Source: Candidatus Corynebacterium faecigallinarum (GTDB lineage: Bacteria; Actinomycetota; Actinomycetes; Mycobacteriales; Mycobacteriaceae). From it: a stretch of 40,467 nt of DNA. The notes beneath the pieces were generated by a model. It was not told where the DNA came from. It searched no databases and saw only the letters and a list, made by a program, of their open reading frames with translations. The stretch covers positions 1 through 40,467 of the forward strand of contig DWVP01000010.1 in NCBI GenBank assembly GCA_019120175.1. Reading direction: 5' to 3'. Position numbers and translations under genes: made by a program. Position 1 is the stretch's first letter; each line of letters begins with the position of its first letter. This document shows, piece after piece, positions 9,064 through 17,025 of this stretch.

Positions 9064-9227
9064 GTGCGCCAAGCCTACCGGGGGCGCTCTGGACATCCGT
9101 GCAGGTGGTCGGCCCTGTGTCGAAGCAGTGTTCTGCTCCCGAGTTCACCCGACGGCCACTGACTTCTCAGCTCCACGCAATGCTCGGTCCACCCGCAGTC
9201 TGCCCCTCACTGCTAGACATGGGACTC

Positions 9228-10670
9228 ATGAAGCTCACCGTCTTCGGAACCGGATATCTCGGAGCCACCCACGCCGCCTGCATGGCAGAACTCGGCCACG
9301 ACGTTCTCGGCGTCGACGTCGACCCGGCGAAGGTCGACTCCCTCAACGACGGACACGCGCCCTTTCACGAGAAGGGGTTGGACGCACTGCTGGCCCGCAA
9401 TATTTCCGCAGGTCGACTGCGTTTCACGACGTCCTACGTCGAGGCTGCAGGGCACGGCAGTGTCCACTTCATCGGTGTCGGCACCCCGCAACGCAAGGGC
9501 TCCTACCGGGCGGACACCCGGTTCGTGGAGGCGGTCGTCGACGAGCTTGTCCCCCTGTTGGCCGGCGACCACCTGATCGTCGGCAAGTCGACGGTGCCGG
9601 TCGGGACCGCCGTCGCTCTGCAGGAGCGGATCAATGAGCTGGGCTACCGCAAGGATGTCGCGGAGCAGAACGTGGAGGTCTGCTGGAACCCGGAGTTCCT
9701 CCGCGAGGGCCGCGCGGTGCGTGACACGCTGGCCCCCGACCGCATCGTGGTCGGTGTCGCGGAGCCGGGAACGTCTTCGGCGCAGAAGGTGGAGGAGACT
9801 CTGCGGGAGGTTTACGCCGGCTGTATCGAACCGGCCGCCCCAGATCAGGTCACCGAGCAGACCCCGTCGCCGTTCGTGCTGGTCGACCTGCCGACCGCGG
9901 AGTTGGTGAAGGTCTCGGCGAATGCGTTCCTGGCCACGAAGATCAGCTTCATCAACGCCGTCAGCGAGGTGTGTGAGGCATCCGGTGCGGATGTCACGCA
10001 GCTCGCGACCGCGATCGGGATGGATGAACGGATCGGACGCAAGTTCCTCCACGCCGGCCTCGGTTTCGGCGGCGGGTGCCTGCCGAAGGATATCCGGGCG
10101 TTCATGGCCCGCGCCGGCGAGCTGGGTGCCGACCAGACGCTGACTTTCCTGCGCGAGATCGACTCGATCAACATGCGCCGCCGCGAGAAGCTGGTCAACC
10201 TGACCCGCAAGGCCTGCGGCGGCGACGTCCTGGGCCACCGGGTGACGGTGCTCGGCGCGACGTTCAAGCCCGAGAGCGATGATGTCCGTGATTCCCCGGC
10301 ACTGAATGTCGCCGGTTCGCTGTCGCTGGCTGGAGCGCAGGTCAGGGTGTACGACCCGATGGGCAACGACAACGCACGCCGACTGTTCCCGACGCTGGAC
10401 TACGCCGACACCGTCGAGGAGGCGTTGACGGACGCGGAGGTGGTCATCGTGGCCACCGAGTGGTCTGAGTTCCGCGAGTTGGATCCGGTCGCCGCGCGCG
10501 AGTGCGTCGCCCGTCCGGTCGTGTTGGACGGACGCAACTGCCTGCCGGCCGAGGAGTGGGTCGCTGCGGGGTGGAGTTACCGTGGGTTGGGACGCTCCGT
10601 CGGCCGCGGGTTGCAGGGCGGACCACAGGTGTCAGTGGGGGTCGGGAATGAAGCCGGCCTCTATGGCTAG
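9228..10670 (+). CDS. ugd: UDP-glucose 6-dehydrogenase
   Basis: This 480-residue enzyme oxidises UDP-glucose to UDP-glucuronate with two NAD+ per turnover, supplying precursors for cell-wall polysaccharide. The N-terminal Rossmann motif GTGYLG, the middle-domain NPEFLREG, the catalytic Cys284 in GFGGGCLPKD and the C-terminal domain with GATFKPESDDVRDSP are all present. The ATG at 9228 (MKLTVFGTGYLG) is the usual family start; the ATG at 9219 is nine bases upstream in frame. The last 39 bp overlap the 3' end of the convergent regulator gene, so the C-terminal tail after about residue 467 is the least conserved part. Confidence 0.93.
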   Translation: MKLTVFGTGYLGATHAACMAELGHDVLGVDVDPAKVDSLNDGHAPFHEKGLDALLARNISAGRLRFTTSYVEAAGHGSVHFIGVGTPQRKGSYRADTRFVEAVVDELVPLLAGDHLIVGKSTVPVGTAVALQERINELGYRKDVAEQNVEVCWNPEFLREGRAVRDTLAPDRIVVGVAEPGTSSAQKVEETLREVYAGCIEPAAPDQVTEQTPSPFVLVDLPTAELVKVSANAFLATKISFINAVSEVCEASGADVTQLATAIGMDERIGRKFLHAGLGFGGGCLPKDIRAFMARAGELGADQTLTFLREIDSINMRRREKLVNLTRKACGGDVLGHRVTVLGATFKPESDDVRDSPALNVAGSLSLAGAQVRVYDPMGNDNARRLFPTLDYADTVEEALTDAEVVIVATEWSEFRELDPVAARECVARPVVLDGRNCLPAEEWVAAGWSYRGLGRSVGRGLQGGPQVSVGVGNEAGLYG

Positions 10671-11444
10671 CACGGCGAGCTGAACGCGGGAGCCCGCGCC
10701 GAACTTCACCAGCAGGTTCGAGATCTGCTTCTTCACTGCGCTGGCGGAGCGTCCGGTTTTCTTGCTGATCTCGGTGTTGGACAGCCCGTCGCAGATCAGC
10801 CCCAGGACGCGCTCCTCGGAGGCGGACAGGCGGGGCAGGCGGCGGGTGCGTCCAGCCTGCGGTGACGCGGCGGCCGATTCGGACACCCCGGCATCGTCGC
10901 CGAGACCAGGTTCCCCGGCCGTCGTGGTCGGGGCGGTGGGCGCGGAATCGTCCGCCGTAACGTTCTCAGTAACGCCCGTCGCAGCGTCCGAAGATAGTGT
11001 GGACAGGTGCTGGACCAGCCGGGACGCCGGTTGGGGGCTGACCACGGTGCCGCCGCCGACGGCCGCAAGGACGGTGTCGGTGATGAATTCCGGGCGTGAG
11101 CTCTTCAGGATGTATCCGCGACCACCCTGGGCGAGGATGGAGAGCATGGTGTCCTCTTCGTCGAGCGCGGTCATGGCGACGAACTCGGGCGGATTGTCGA
11201 TCGCCCGGATCTCGCCGAGCAACTCCACCCCGCTCATACCAGGCATGTGGATGTCGGCCATGACGACGTCGATCCGCTCATCGACTGGCGTGGCCTGCAG
11301 TATCTCCAGTGCTTCGTGCCCGGTTGCTGCCTCGGCGACGATCTCGATGTCGGCGGCGGCGGGGGCAGCGAAGTAGAGACGTAACGACGACAGGACGAGC
11401 GGGTCATCGTCGACGATGAGCAGGCGGATGGGGGTGGATGCCAC
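10632..11444 (-). CDS. LuxR-family response regulator, partner of the kinase at 11776-13056
   Basis: This 270-residue regulator has a receiver domain with VDDDP, phosphoacceptor Asp64 (VVMADIHMPGM) and Lys in ILKSS, a long Ala/Thr-rich linker (about residues 150-205), and a C-terminal LuxR/GerE helix-turn-helix (LSASEERVLGLICDGLSNTEI). It uses a GTG start. It is the last gene of a - strand set: aminotransferase, sensor kinase, small secreted peptide, regulator. The order makes it the partner of that kinase. It lies 34 bp after the peptide gene. Its 3' end overlaps ugd by 39 bp in convergent orientation, which could let the two transcripts interfere. Targets are unknown; the peptide gene is the obvious candidate. 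Confidence 0.9.
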   Translation of the reverse strand: MASTPIRLLIVDDDPLVLSSLRLYFAAPAAADIEIVAEAATGHEALEILQATPVDERIDVVMADIHMPGMSGVELLGEIRAIDNPPEFVAMTALDEEDTMLSILAQGGRGYILKSSRPEFITDTVLAAVGGGTVVSPQPASRLVQHLSTLSSDAATGVTENVTADDSAPTAPTTTAGEPGLGDDAGVSESAAASPQAGRTRRLPRLSASEERVLGLICDGLSNTEISKKTGRSASAVKKQISNLLVKFGAGSRVQLAVLAIEAGFIPDPH

Positions 11445-11478
11445 TGTGTTCTAGGTGGTTCAGGTGATTCCGGCTGAC

Positions 11479-11694
11479 CTACTGGCAGAACCAGAAGTTC
11501 GGGAAGAGGTTACAGTCGAAAAGCTGGCCGGTGGCGGCCTTGGTGCCGACTGCGCTGGACTCGACGCCGGCGGTCGGGGCGGCGGCAGTAGAAGAGGCGG
11601 AGGCGACACCGGCACCCAGGCCGGAGGCGAGGACGAGAGTGGTGCCAACGGCAAGCAGGCGACGACGGACGGCAGAGGTACGGGTAGAGCGCAT
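11479..11694 (-). CDS. Small secreted peptide precursor with C-terminal Cys-8-Cys tail
   Basis: This 71-residue precursor lies between a sensor kinase gene and its response regulator gene. The ATG at 11694 is chosen because AAGGAG stands 8 nt before it; a longer frame from 11718 lacks such a site. The N-terminus has a positively charged region (SAVRRRLLAVG), a hydrophobic core and an AXA site (Ala31-Ser-Ala33), so an exported product of about 38 residues is expected; the RRRLL could suit either Sec or Tat. After an Ala/Thr/Ser linker the C-terminus reads LFDCNLFPNFWFCQ, with Cys61 and Cys70 eight residues apart and an aromatic core. No family is recognised. By position it may be the ligand for the kinase; a thin peptide antibiotic is another possibility. 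Confidence 0.72.
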   Translation of the reverse strand: MRSTRTSAVRRRLLAVGTTLVLASGLGAGVASASSTAAAPTAGVESSAVGTKAATGQLFDCNLFPNFWFCQ

Positions 11695-11767
11695 GGGGGT
11701 TTCTCCTTGTGACGACACATGTGACTGGACCCGGTGGGATCCGCCTGGATCCGGGGCAGTCCGGTCC

Positions 11768-11795
11768 AGATTAGGTCACGGTTCTATAACTACAA
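11768..11795 (-). promoter_or_regulatory. Possible promoter for the secreted peptide gene
   Basis: On the - strand TTGTAG (11795-11790) and TAATCT (11773-11768) are spaced by 16 bp in an unusually AT-rich patch that covers the end of the kinase gene. Transcription from here would give a leader of about 65 nt before the peptide ATG at 11694, allowing the peptide and regulator to be made independently of the kinase. This is a pattern match only. Confidence 0.4.
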
Positions 11796-13056
11796 TAGGG
11801 AGTCGGAGCAAGGTTCGCCATACCAGAGTCGAACTTTCTTCCCCGTCGGGGAGATTCTTCTCCCCGTGACCGGTGGTTTTCCCGGTCGGTCCGGCTTCGA
11901 CAAAGGTGGCGTCCCGGCCCATGATGCCGGATTTCAACACCCCGCCGGACTTGGACGCCCGGGCCTGCATCGACCCGAGTCCCAGCCCGGAGCTCAGCAC
12001 AGGGTCCTCCTCGCTGGGTGACTGGCCGGTGATGTCATTGGACATGATCAGCACCAGGCAGGTTCCGTCCACGTAGCAGTCCAGCATCACGGTGGAGCGA
12101 GGGCTGGCGTGTTTGACCGCATTCGATGCCATCTCGGTGAGCACCTTGCTCACGGTGTCCCGGTCGAACCAGGGGGATCCCGGCGAGGGTGTGTCCGGCA
12201 ATGTGGGGCGGTTGGCGGCGCGGTTGACGTTCCACGGCAGGTCCACGGTGGTGGACACCTTCAGGCCATGGGCCCGCATCTCCTTGGACACGGTGGAGAA
12301 GGCCTTTTTCAGCGGTCGACTGTCACCACGGGTGCGGAAGGTGGCGCTGGCCGGCTCCTCATTGAGCAGACGCAGCATGGTGCGCAACTGGTCGAGGGCG
12401 TCTCGTGAGGTGTCGGAGATCCCTTCGAGCTGGGAGCGAGTATCGGTGTCTCCGGTTCCCTCCGTGGCCAGACCCAGTGCCTGGGCGCGCATGACCACGC
12501 TGGTCAGTGAGGTGGCGACGGAGTCGTGGAGCTCGCGGGCCAGTTCCAGGCGTTGCTCGCGTTCCTGCTGGGCCAGCGAATCCCGCAGCATCTGTTGCCG
12601 TTGATGCTGGTTGAACCTGTTCCAGCCGATGAGATAGGCCACAAGCAGGACGACGAAGACCATGACCAGCGACATCAGGTCGATGTAGAGGACCTGGTGC
12701 ACCAGGTCGACCGTCGAGAGTGCCCAATGGGCGATGAACAGGAAGATGCCGACGGTCAACAGACCCCGGACGACGACAATCTCCAGGACCAGGGCGGCGT
12801 AGAAGAGAGCGAACAGGACTGCAAAGCTCCCCAGGAAGAGAGCAGAGGTCGGTACGAGTAGGGAGAGTAGTGCGGCGACGAGCGGTTGGCGGGCTGTCAG
12901 CGCCACCACCCCGACCATCAGCGAGGCAACGAGGATGGCGAGTGGACCGACAGGTTCATCGAGCATCCACAGTTGTGCCACGGCCATGCCCGCGGCGATG
13001 ACCGTCTCCACCGCGCCCAGCGGGATGCGGCGACGCACCCGTCCGTTTGTGGCCAT
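11776..13056 (-). CDS. Multi-spanning sensor histidine kinase
   Basis: This 426-residue kinase has about five or six tightly packed transmembrane helices (about residues 10-145) with very short loops and no extracellular domain, then a coiled coil and a HisKA_3 box ARELHDSVATSL with His177, and an HATPase_c domain (NAVKHA N-box, GLGLGSMQARA G-box). The architecture, with the input built only from membrane helices, is shared by many kinases that sense small peptides or membrane changes. The ATG at 13056 (MATNGRVRRR) is preferred because it lies 13 nt after the aminotransferase stop; a start at 13128 would overlap that gene. It is followed by the secreted peptide gene and the cognate regulator gene. 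Confidence 0.87.
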   Translation of the reverse strand: MATNGRVRRRIPLGAVETVIAAGMAVAQLWMLDEPVGPLAILVASLMVGVVALTARQPLVAALLSLLVPTSALFLGSFAVLFALFYAALVLEIVVVRGLLTVGIFLFIAHWALSTVDLVHQVLYIDLMSLVMVFVVLLVAYLIGWNRFNQHQRQQMLRDSLAQQEREQRLELARELHDSVATSLTSVVMRAQALGLATEGTGDTDTRSQLEGISDTSRDALDQLRTMLRLLNEEPASATFRTRGDSRPLKKAFSTVSKEMRAHGLKVSTTVDLPWNVNRAANRPTLPDTPSPGSPWFDRDTVSKVLTEMASNAVKHASPRSTVMLDCYVDGTCLVLIMSNDITGQSPSEEDPVLSSGLGLGSMQARASKSGGVLKSGIMGRDATFVEAGPTGKTTGHGEKNLPDGEESSTLVWRTLLRLPIVVIEP

Positions 13057-13069
13057 GATGCCGTTCCGG

Positions 13070-14341
13070 CTACTGGCGGTAGGACGCCAGGAAGTTGCCG
13101 AGTCGCTCGATCGCCTCGGACAAGTCACGGGCCCACGGCAGGGTGACGACGCGGAAGTGGTCCGGTGCCGGCCAGTTCATGCCGGTACCCTGCACCATCT
13201 GGATCTTCTCCGAGCGCAGCAGGTCGAACATGAACTGCTCGTCGTCGTGGATCTCGTGCACGTTCGGGTCGAGCCGCGGGAAGGCGTAGAGCGCACCCAT
13301 CGGCTTGACGCAGCTGACACCGGGAATCTCGTTGAGCTTCTCGTAGGCCACGTTGCGCTGCTCCAGCAGGCGACCACCGGGCAGCACCAGGTCGTCGATG
13401 GACTGACGTCCGGACAACGCCACCTGGATGCCGTACTGGGCGGGCACATTGGCGCACAGGCGGGTGGAGGCCAGCAGGGTCAGGCCTTCGATGAAGCCCT
13501 TGGCGTGGCTCTTCGGACCGGTGATCACCGCCCAACCGGCACGGTAGCCGGCCACCCGGTAGGCCTTCGACAGGCCATTGAAGGTGATGCACAGCAGGTC
13601 AGGGGCCAGGGATGCGGTGGGAATGTGCACCGCATCGTCGTAGAGGATCTTGTCGTAGATCTCGTCGGAGAGCAGCAGAAGGGAGTGCTCCCGGGCGATG
13701 TTGACGATCTTCTGCACGATCTCCCGGCTGTACACCGCGCCGGTGGGGTTGTTCGGGTTGATGATCACGATCGCCTTGGTGCGTTCGGTGATCTTCGACT
13801 CGATGTCCTCGATGGACGGGGCCCAGTCGTCCTCCTCATCGCAGAGGTAGTGGACGGGCTTGCCGCCGGACAGGGTCGTGGCCGCGGTCCACAGCGGGTA
13901 GTCCGGGGCGGGGATCAGCACCTCGTCGCCGTCGTTGAGCAGCGCCTGGGTGGTCATGGTGATCAGCTCGGAGACGCCGTTGCCGATGAAGACGTCCTCG
14001 ACATCGAAGGTGGGGAACCCCGGAACGACCTCGTAGCGGGAGACCACGGCGCGGCGGGCCGACGGGATGCCCTTGGACTGCGAGTAGCCCTGTGCGTACG
14101 GCAGTGCGGCGATCATGTCCTGGACGATGGTGTCGGGCGCGTCGAAGCCGAAGGCGGCGGGGTTGCCGGTGTTGAGCTTGAGGATGCGCTGGCCGTCGGC
14201 CTCCATGCGCTCCGCCTCGGCATTGACCGGGCCACGGATCTCGTACAGGACGTTCTGGAGTTTCGTGGACTGGTCCAGGGGACGCAGCGCACCGGACGGA
14301 CGTGGCTCGCGGGAATGCTGGCGTGTGTCTTCAGTGCTCAT
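13070..14341 (-). CDS. alaT: Alanine-type aminotransferase (AlaT/AspC family)
   Basis: This 423-residue fold-type I PLP enzyme matches the actinobacterial alanine aminotransferase group, which interconverts pyruvate and alanine with glutamate or valine as partner. Landmarks are NTGNPAAFGFDAP, the PYAQGYSQSKGIPSAR stretch, NPNNPTGAVYS, LLLLSDEIYDKI and the PLP-binding Lys259 in FNGLSKAYRVAGYRAGW. The length and N-terminus are usual for the group. It starts with an ATG at 14341. The sensor kinase gene follows on the same strand after 13 nt, so the signalling genes may be cotranscribed with it, although the metabolic link is unclear. Confidence 0.88.
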   Translation of the reverse strand: MSTEDTRQHSREPRPSGALRPLDQSTKLQNVLYEIRGPVNAEAERMEADGQRILKLNTGNPAAFGFDAPDTIVQDMIAALPYAQGYSQSKGIPSARRAVVSRYEVVPGFPTFDVEDVFIGNGVSELITMTTQALLNDGDEVLIPAPDYPLWTAATTLSGGKPVHYLCDEEDDWAPSIEDIESKITERTKAIVIINPNNPTGAVYSREIVQKIVNIAREHSLLLLSDEIYDKILYDDAVHIPTASLAPDLLCITFNGLSKAYRVAGYRAGWAVITGPKSHAKGFIEGLTLLASTRLCANVPAQYGIQVALSGRQSIDDLVLPGGRLLEQRNVAYEKLNEIPGVSCVKPMGALYAFPRLDPNVHEIHDDEQFMFDLLRSEKIQMVQGTGMNWPAPDHFRVVTLPWARDLSEAIERLGNFLASYRQ

Positions 14342-14428
14342 TTCAACAATTGTGCCAGCTGGTGCGGACGCACGGGCGCCGACCCGCCTTTTGGGTGCGG
14401 TGGTCGGGTGCGGGGAGGCTACTCGCCG

Positions 14429-15520
14429 CTATTCACCGCCGGTCTCCCCACCGTCGCCGCCGGTGTCACCGGCGGCGTCGTCGCCCCCGCCGCCGTTGCC
14501 AGTGTCGCCGCCGTTGCCGGTGCCGTTACCGTTACCGTTGCCGTCGCCGTTGCCGTTGCCGTTACCGGTGTCGGTGCCGTTACCGTTGCCTCCGCCGGGC
14601 AGATCGTTGTTGTCGTTGCCTCCGCCGTTTCCGTTTCCGTTTCCGTTGCCGGTGTCGTCGTCGTTGCCGGAGCCATCGTTGTCTTCGTCGTCGGACGGGC
14701 CGTTCACTTCGGATTCGTCCGGGTTGCCCTCATTCTCCTCGGGGACGTACTGCTCCTGAGGCTCCGGGTAGTACTCCTGCCCGCCACCGCTGCCGGGGTT
14801 CTCCATGGTGACCGCGTCATCGGGGTCCCAGGCATCAGGTCGCTCATAGCTGGGCACCACGCTGGAGTAGGGGGTCCGGGTGTCCGTGGAGTCGTCGGAG
14901 CGCATCAGGCCCATGGCGATGAAAGCGGTGATCACGGCGAGGACCGCCCCGATCAGCAGGATCCATGCCCAGGAGGGGATACGGGCATACCACGGCCGAG
15001 TCTCGGTGGCATCGTCGCCGTTCCCCGGCTCGTCCGCGCCGTCGGCGTCTGCTGTGCCGCCGTTACCGCCATTACCACCGCCGCCAGAGCCGTCATCGCC
15101 ACCGCCACCGGAACCGTCTCTCCAGGAATCCGGGTCTGCCGCGCCAGTCGCGCCAGCCGCGCCAGCGGCACCCGCAGCACTGATCACTTCCGTCGCTGCG
15201 TCCGGCGAGTCCTGCGTCTGGCGCTCGGCGATGACGGAATCGTCGATGACCGGGATGATGCCGGTCATCTCGGGGTCCTCGGTGCTGCCCAGTGGGGCGG
15301 AGGCCTGGTCGGAACCGGTGAGATCCTCGGCCTCCGCATCGACGATCTCGTTGTTGTCACCGGTGTTGCCGGCGGTGTCCGGTTCGTCCGGAGTGACGGC
15401 CTCCGCCTCGTAACCGTCAGCACCGCCGTCACGGTAGGCGAACTCGGTGTCCTCGAACGCGCTGGTGTCGCGCGGGAGGTCGTCGCCGTGGTGCCGGTGC
15501 GGGTCTGCGGGGTTGCTCAT
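14429..15520 (-). CDS. Single-pass membrane protein with Gly/Asn repeat tail
   Basis: This 363-residue protein is of unrecognised function. An acidic, Ala/Asp/Glu-rich N-terminal half of about 180 residues is followed by one membrane helix (PSWAWILLIGAVLAVITAFI), a positively charged-to-acidic switch, a short segment with YYPEPQEQYVPEEN, and a C-terminal tail of GNGNGN/GDGN/GGDTG repeats encoded by imperfect gccgtt/accgtt repeats (about 14436-14690). The ATG at 15520 has AAGAG upstream and is preferred over the start at 15541. The likely topology is a cytoplasmic acidic domain and an exported low-complexity tail, as in some wall-spanning proteins. Repeat length may vary between strains. Confidence 0.72.
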   Translation of the reverse strand: MSNPADPHRHHGDDLPRDTSAFEDTEFAYRDGGADGYEAEAVTPDEPDTAGNTGDNNEIVDAEAEDLTGSDQASAPLGSTEDPEMTGIIPVIDDSVIAERQTQDSPDAATEVISAAGAAGAAGATGAADPDSWRDGSGGGGDDGSGGGGNGGNGGTADADGADEPGNGDDATETRPWYARIPSWAWILLIGAVLAVITAFIAMGLMRSDDSTDTRTPYSSVVPSYERPDAWDPDDAVTMENPGSGGGQEYYPEPQEQYVPEENEGNPDESEVNGPSDDEDNDGSGNDDDTGNGNGNGNGGGNDNNDLPGGGNGNGTDTGNGNGNGDGNGNGNGTGNGGDTGNGGGGDDAAGDTGGDGGETGGE

Positions 15521-15586
15521 CGTGTCTCTTCGTCTCGTCAAACTATGCCGCTGATGGGAACAGCTGCAGGACAGTGGTGACCCATT

Positions 15587-16495
15587 CTAACGCCCTGGGG
15601 CCGATAACCAGCTGACGACCTCGCCGCGTCCGGTGGCCCCTTCCGGGGCCGGCACCAGTGGGTAGGCGTGCAGGGCGTGGGGGACCACCGTGAGGTCACA
15701 GCTGGTGGCCTGCGCAAATGCGCTGGCATCGGGGTGCAGGACGTCCCGGCCGCCCGACCAGATCCGGGTCGGCGGCAGGGCGGCGAGCATGGCAGGATCG
15801 GCCGACAGGGGGGTGGTCAGGACGTCCTGCTCCCCGCTACGGCGCCCCCACGCCTCGCCTGCGACACGTAATCCTGTCGGATGCAGCCACGGATCCCGCG
15901 GGACGATCTCCTCCACGCGCGGGTCGGAGACCGTCAGGTCCAGCCACGGGGCGATCAGTGCCATCCGGGTCGGGGCGGGCAGTTCAGCCGCGTCCTCGTC
16001 GGCGAACCGCAGGACGCATCCCGCCGCCAGGCCACCACCAGCGGAATCGCCGGCAATGCTGACGGTGTGGCCGGATGCCTCGGCCTCCGCAGCTGCCCGT
16101 CGCCAGACCTCGCGGATGAACGGATAGGCGTCCTCGGCATCATGGTCGGGAAGCAGGCCGTAGACGGGTACGACGACTTTGAACCCGGCGGCGGCGATCT
16201 CCGAGACCAGGGTCCAGTGGTACTTGGTGAGCTCGCGGAAGAAAGCGCCACCGTGCACGTAGACCACGATGTCGCGGGGGGTGTCGCGGGGTTCATCGGT
16301 GGCCGGGACCACGGAGTAGACGGGGAAGCCGTCGAGCTCCTCCACGGTGATGTGGTTGACCTGGTACTGCTCATGCGGTGGGTTGTGGGGCTTCTTCGGT
16401 TCCGCGATCGCCGCGGCGGTGTTCTCGGCGCTGGACATGACAGGATGCGAGGTCCGTTTCATGTAGGCGGCCACGATCCGCATTCTCAGGCTCAT
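15587..16495 (-). CDS. Alpha/beta-hydrolase fold esterase (HSL/LipC-like)
   Basis: This 302-residue protein resembles the hormone-sensitive-lipase group of carboxylesterases. It has the oxyanion-hole motif VYVHGGAFF, the nucleophile elbow IAGDSAGGGLA, a catalytic Asp in the DVLHPDAS region and a late His (VPHALHAYPLV). The start ATG at 16495 is chosen because upstream residues of a longer frame (16597) show no conservation pattern and cover a promoter-like gap. No signal peptide is clear; the N-terminus MSLRMRIVAAYMKRTS is basic and amphipathic. Substrates may be short- or medium-chain esters, or xenobiotic esters. It is followed, after about 65 bp, by the Gly/Asn repeat membrane protein gene on the same strand. 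Confidence 0.85.
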   Translation of the reverse strand: MSLRMRIVAAYMKRTSHPVMSSAENTAAAIAEPKKPHNPPHEQYQVNHITVEELDGFPVYSVVPATDEPRDTPRDIVVYVHGGAFFRELTKYHWTLVSEIAAAGFKVVVPVYGLLPDHDAEDAYPFIREVWRRAAAEAEASGHTVSIAGDSAGGGLAAGCVLRFADEDAAELPAPTRMALIAPWLDLTVSDPRVEEIVPRDPWLHPTGLRVAGEAWGRRSGEQDVLTTPLSADPAMLAALPPTRIWSGGRDVLHPDASAFAQATSCDLTVVPHALHAYPLVPAPEGATGRGEVVSWLSAPGR

Positions 16496-16708
16496 GTGGC
16501 AGCAGTCTACTGGGGTGTGGTGGGCGGCGGGAAAAAGCTGGGCACGGTGGGCTGGTGGGGGTCTGAGTACTGTCACCGACCTGAAACAGCCATGCAATCC
16601 GCTGGTAGTGCGGGGCCCATAGATTCATAGGTGGTTCAAGGAACTGATCCGGACAGTCCTGACAGCCATTACCCCTCACAATCAATCGATTTTCCTCAGG
16701 AGGACAAC

Positions 16709-16777
16709 ATGGGTCTCGTTGCTGGTCTTATCGACATCGTTGGTGGTCTGCTCTCCCTGCTGCTCGGCGGTCTCTGA
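16709..16777 (+). CDS. 22-residue hydrophobic PSM-like peptide
   Basis: This short gene has an excellent ribosome binding site (AGGAGGA, 6 nt before the ATG), preferred codons such as GGT, GTT, GCT and CTC, and a strong hairpin terminator 28 bp after the stop, so it looks like a dedicated and highly expressed unit. The product begins MGLVAGLIDIVGG and goes on with SLLLGGL; it has one Asp, no basic residue and no cysteine. Helical projection would give a mostly hydrophobic helix. The start resembles staphylococcal phenol-soluble modulin alpha peptides (MGIIAGIIKVI), which may be convergence. Alternatives are a small membrane peptide, a corynebacterial porin-like subunit (those are about 45-57 residues) or a type I toxin. 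No function is assigned. Confidence 0.7.
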   Translation: MGLVAGLIDIVGGLLSLLLGGL

Positions 16778-16805
16778 TTTCACAGTGCCCCTGACATGGG
16801 GCCCG

Positions 16806-16845
16806 GAACCCCCGCGTCGTCCATCCCGGACGGCTGCGGGGGTTC
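16806..16845 (+). terminator. Terminator after the 22-residue peptide gene
   Basis: A perfect 10-bp stem GAACCCCCGC (16806-16815) / GCGGGGGTTC (16836-16845) can be extended by outer GACATG/CATGTC pairing. There is no long T-run, which is common for GC-rich actinobacterial terminators. It separates the peptide gene from the dnaK promoter region. Confidence 0.75.
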
Positions 16846-16914
16846 GGTCATGTCCGGGGTCGGGGATGCCGGGAATATAGGCAGGTGAGGGGAGCGCTCG
16901 CGCTGTCTGAAAAA

Positions 16915-16939
16915 AAGTTGAGTGGAGTGGGAACAACTT
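16915..16939. promoter_or_regulatory. Imperfect HAIR-like inverted repeat upstream of dnaK
   Basis: The sequence AAGTTGAGT at 16915-16923 and GAACAACTT at 16931-16939 form an inverted repeat with AAGTTG/CAACTT ends. It is a weaker variant of the HspR-binding HAIR element (CTTGAGT-N7-ACTCAAG), lying about 35 bp before the best copy. Confidence 0.45.
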
Positions 16940-16973
16940 TGCGCTGCGGTCCGTTGTACCGGATGTCAGGCAA

Positions 16974-16992
16974 TTGAGTGGAGCGCACTCAA
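16974..16992. promoter_or_regulatory. HAIR element 1 (HspR operator) of dnaK
   Basis: TTGAGT-GGAGCGC-ACTCAA matches the HspR-associated inverted repeat with its 7-bp spacer exactly in the six core positions of each arm. It lies about 125 bp before the dnaK ATG. HspR, encoded at 26343-26861, should repress dnaK here until heat stress, probably with DnaK as corepressor, as known in Streptomyces and mycobacteria. Confidence 0.85.
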
Positions 16993-17025
16993 CTTGAGTT
17001 GACTCTCCGGAACCCGGGGTGCAGA

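Noticed and set aside
14436..14690. Repeats in the membrane-protein gene as a CRISPR array
   Set aside because: Units are 6-12 bp, imperfect, in frame and without spacers; they encode the GNG repeat tail.
12935..15580. 881-codon + strand frame across the kinase, aminotransferase and repeat-protein genes
   Set aside because: It is the shadow of three well-supported - strand genes; the product has no domain and is Val/Gly-biased.
16709..16777. Identification of the 22-residue peptide as PorA or PorH
   Set aside because: Those corynebacterial porin subunits are about 45-57 residues and lie near groEL2, not dnaK; sequence does not match.
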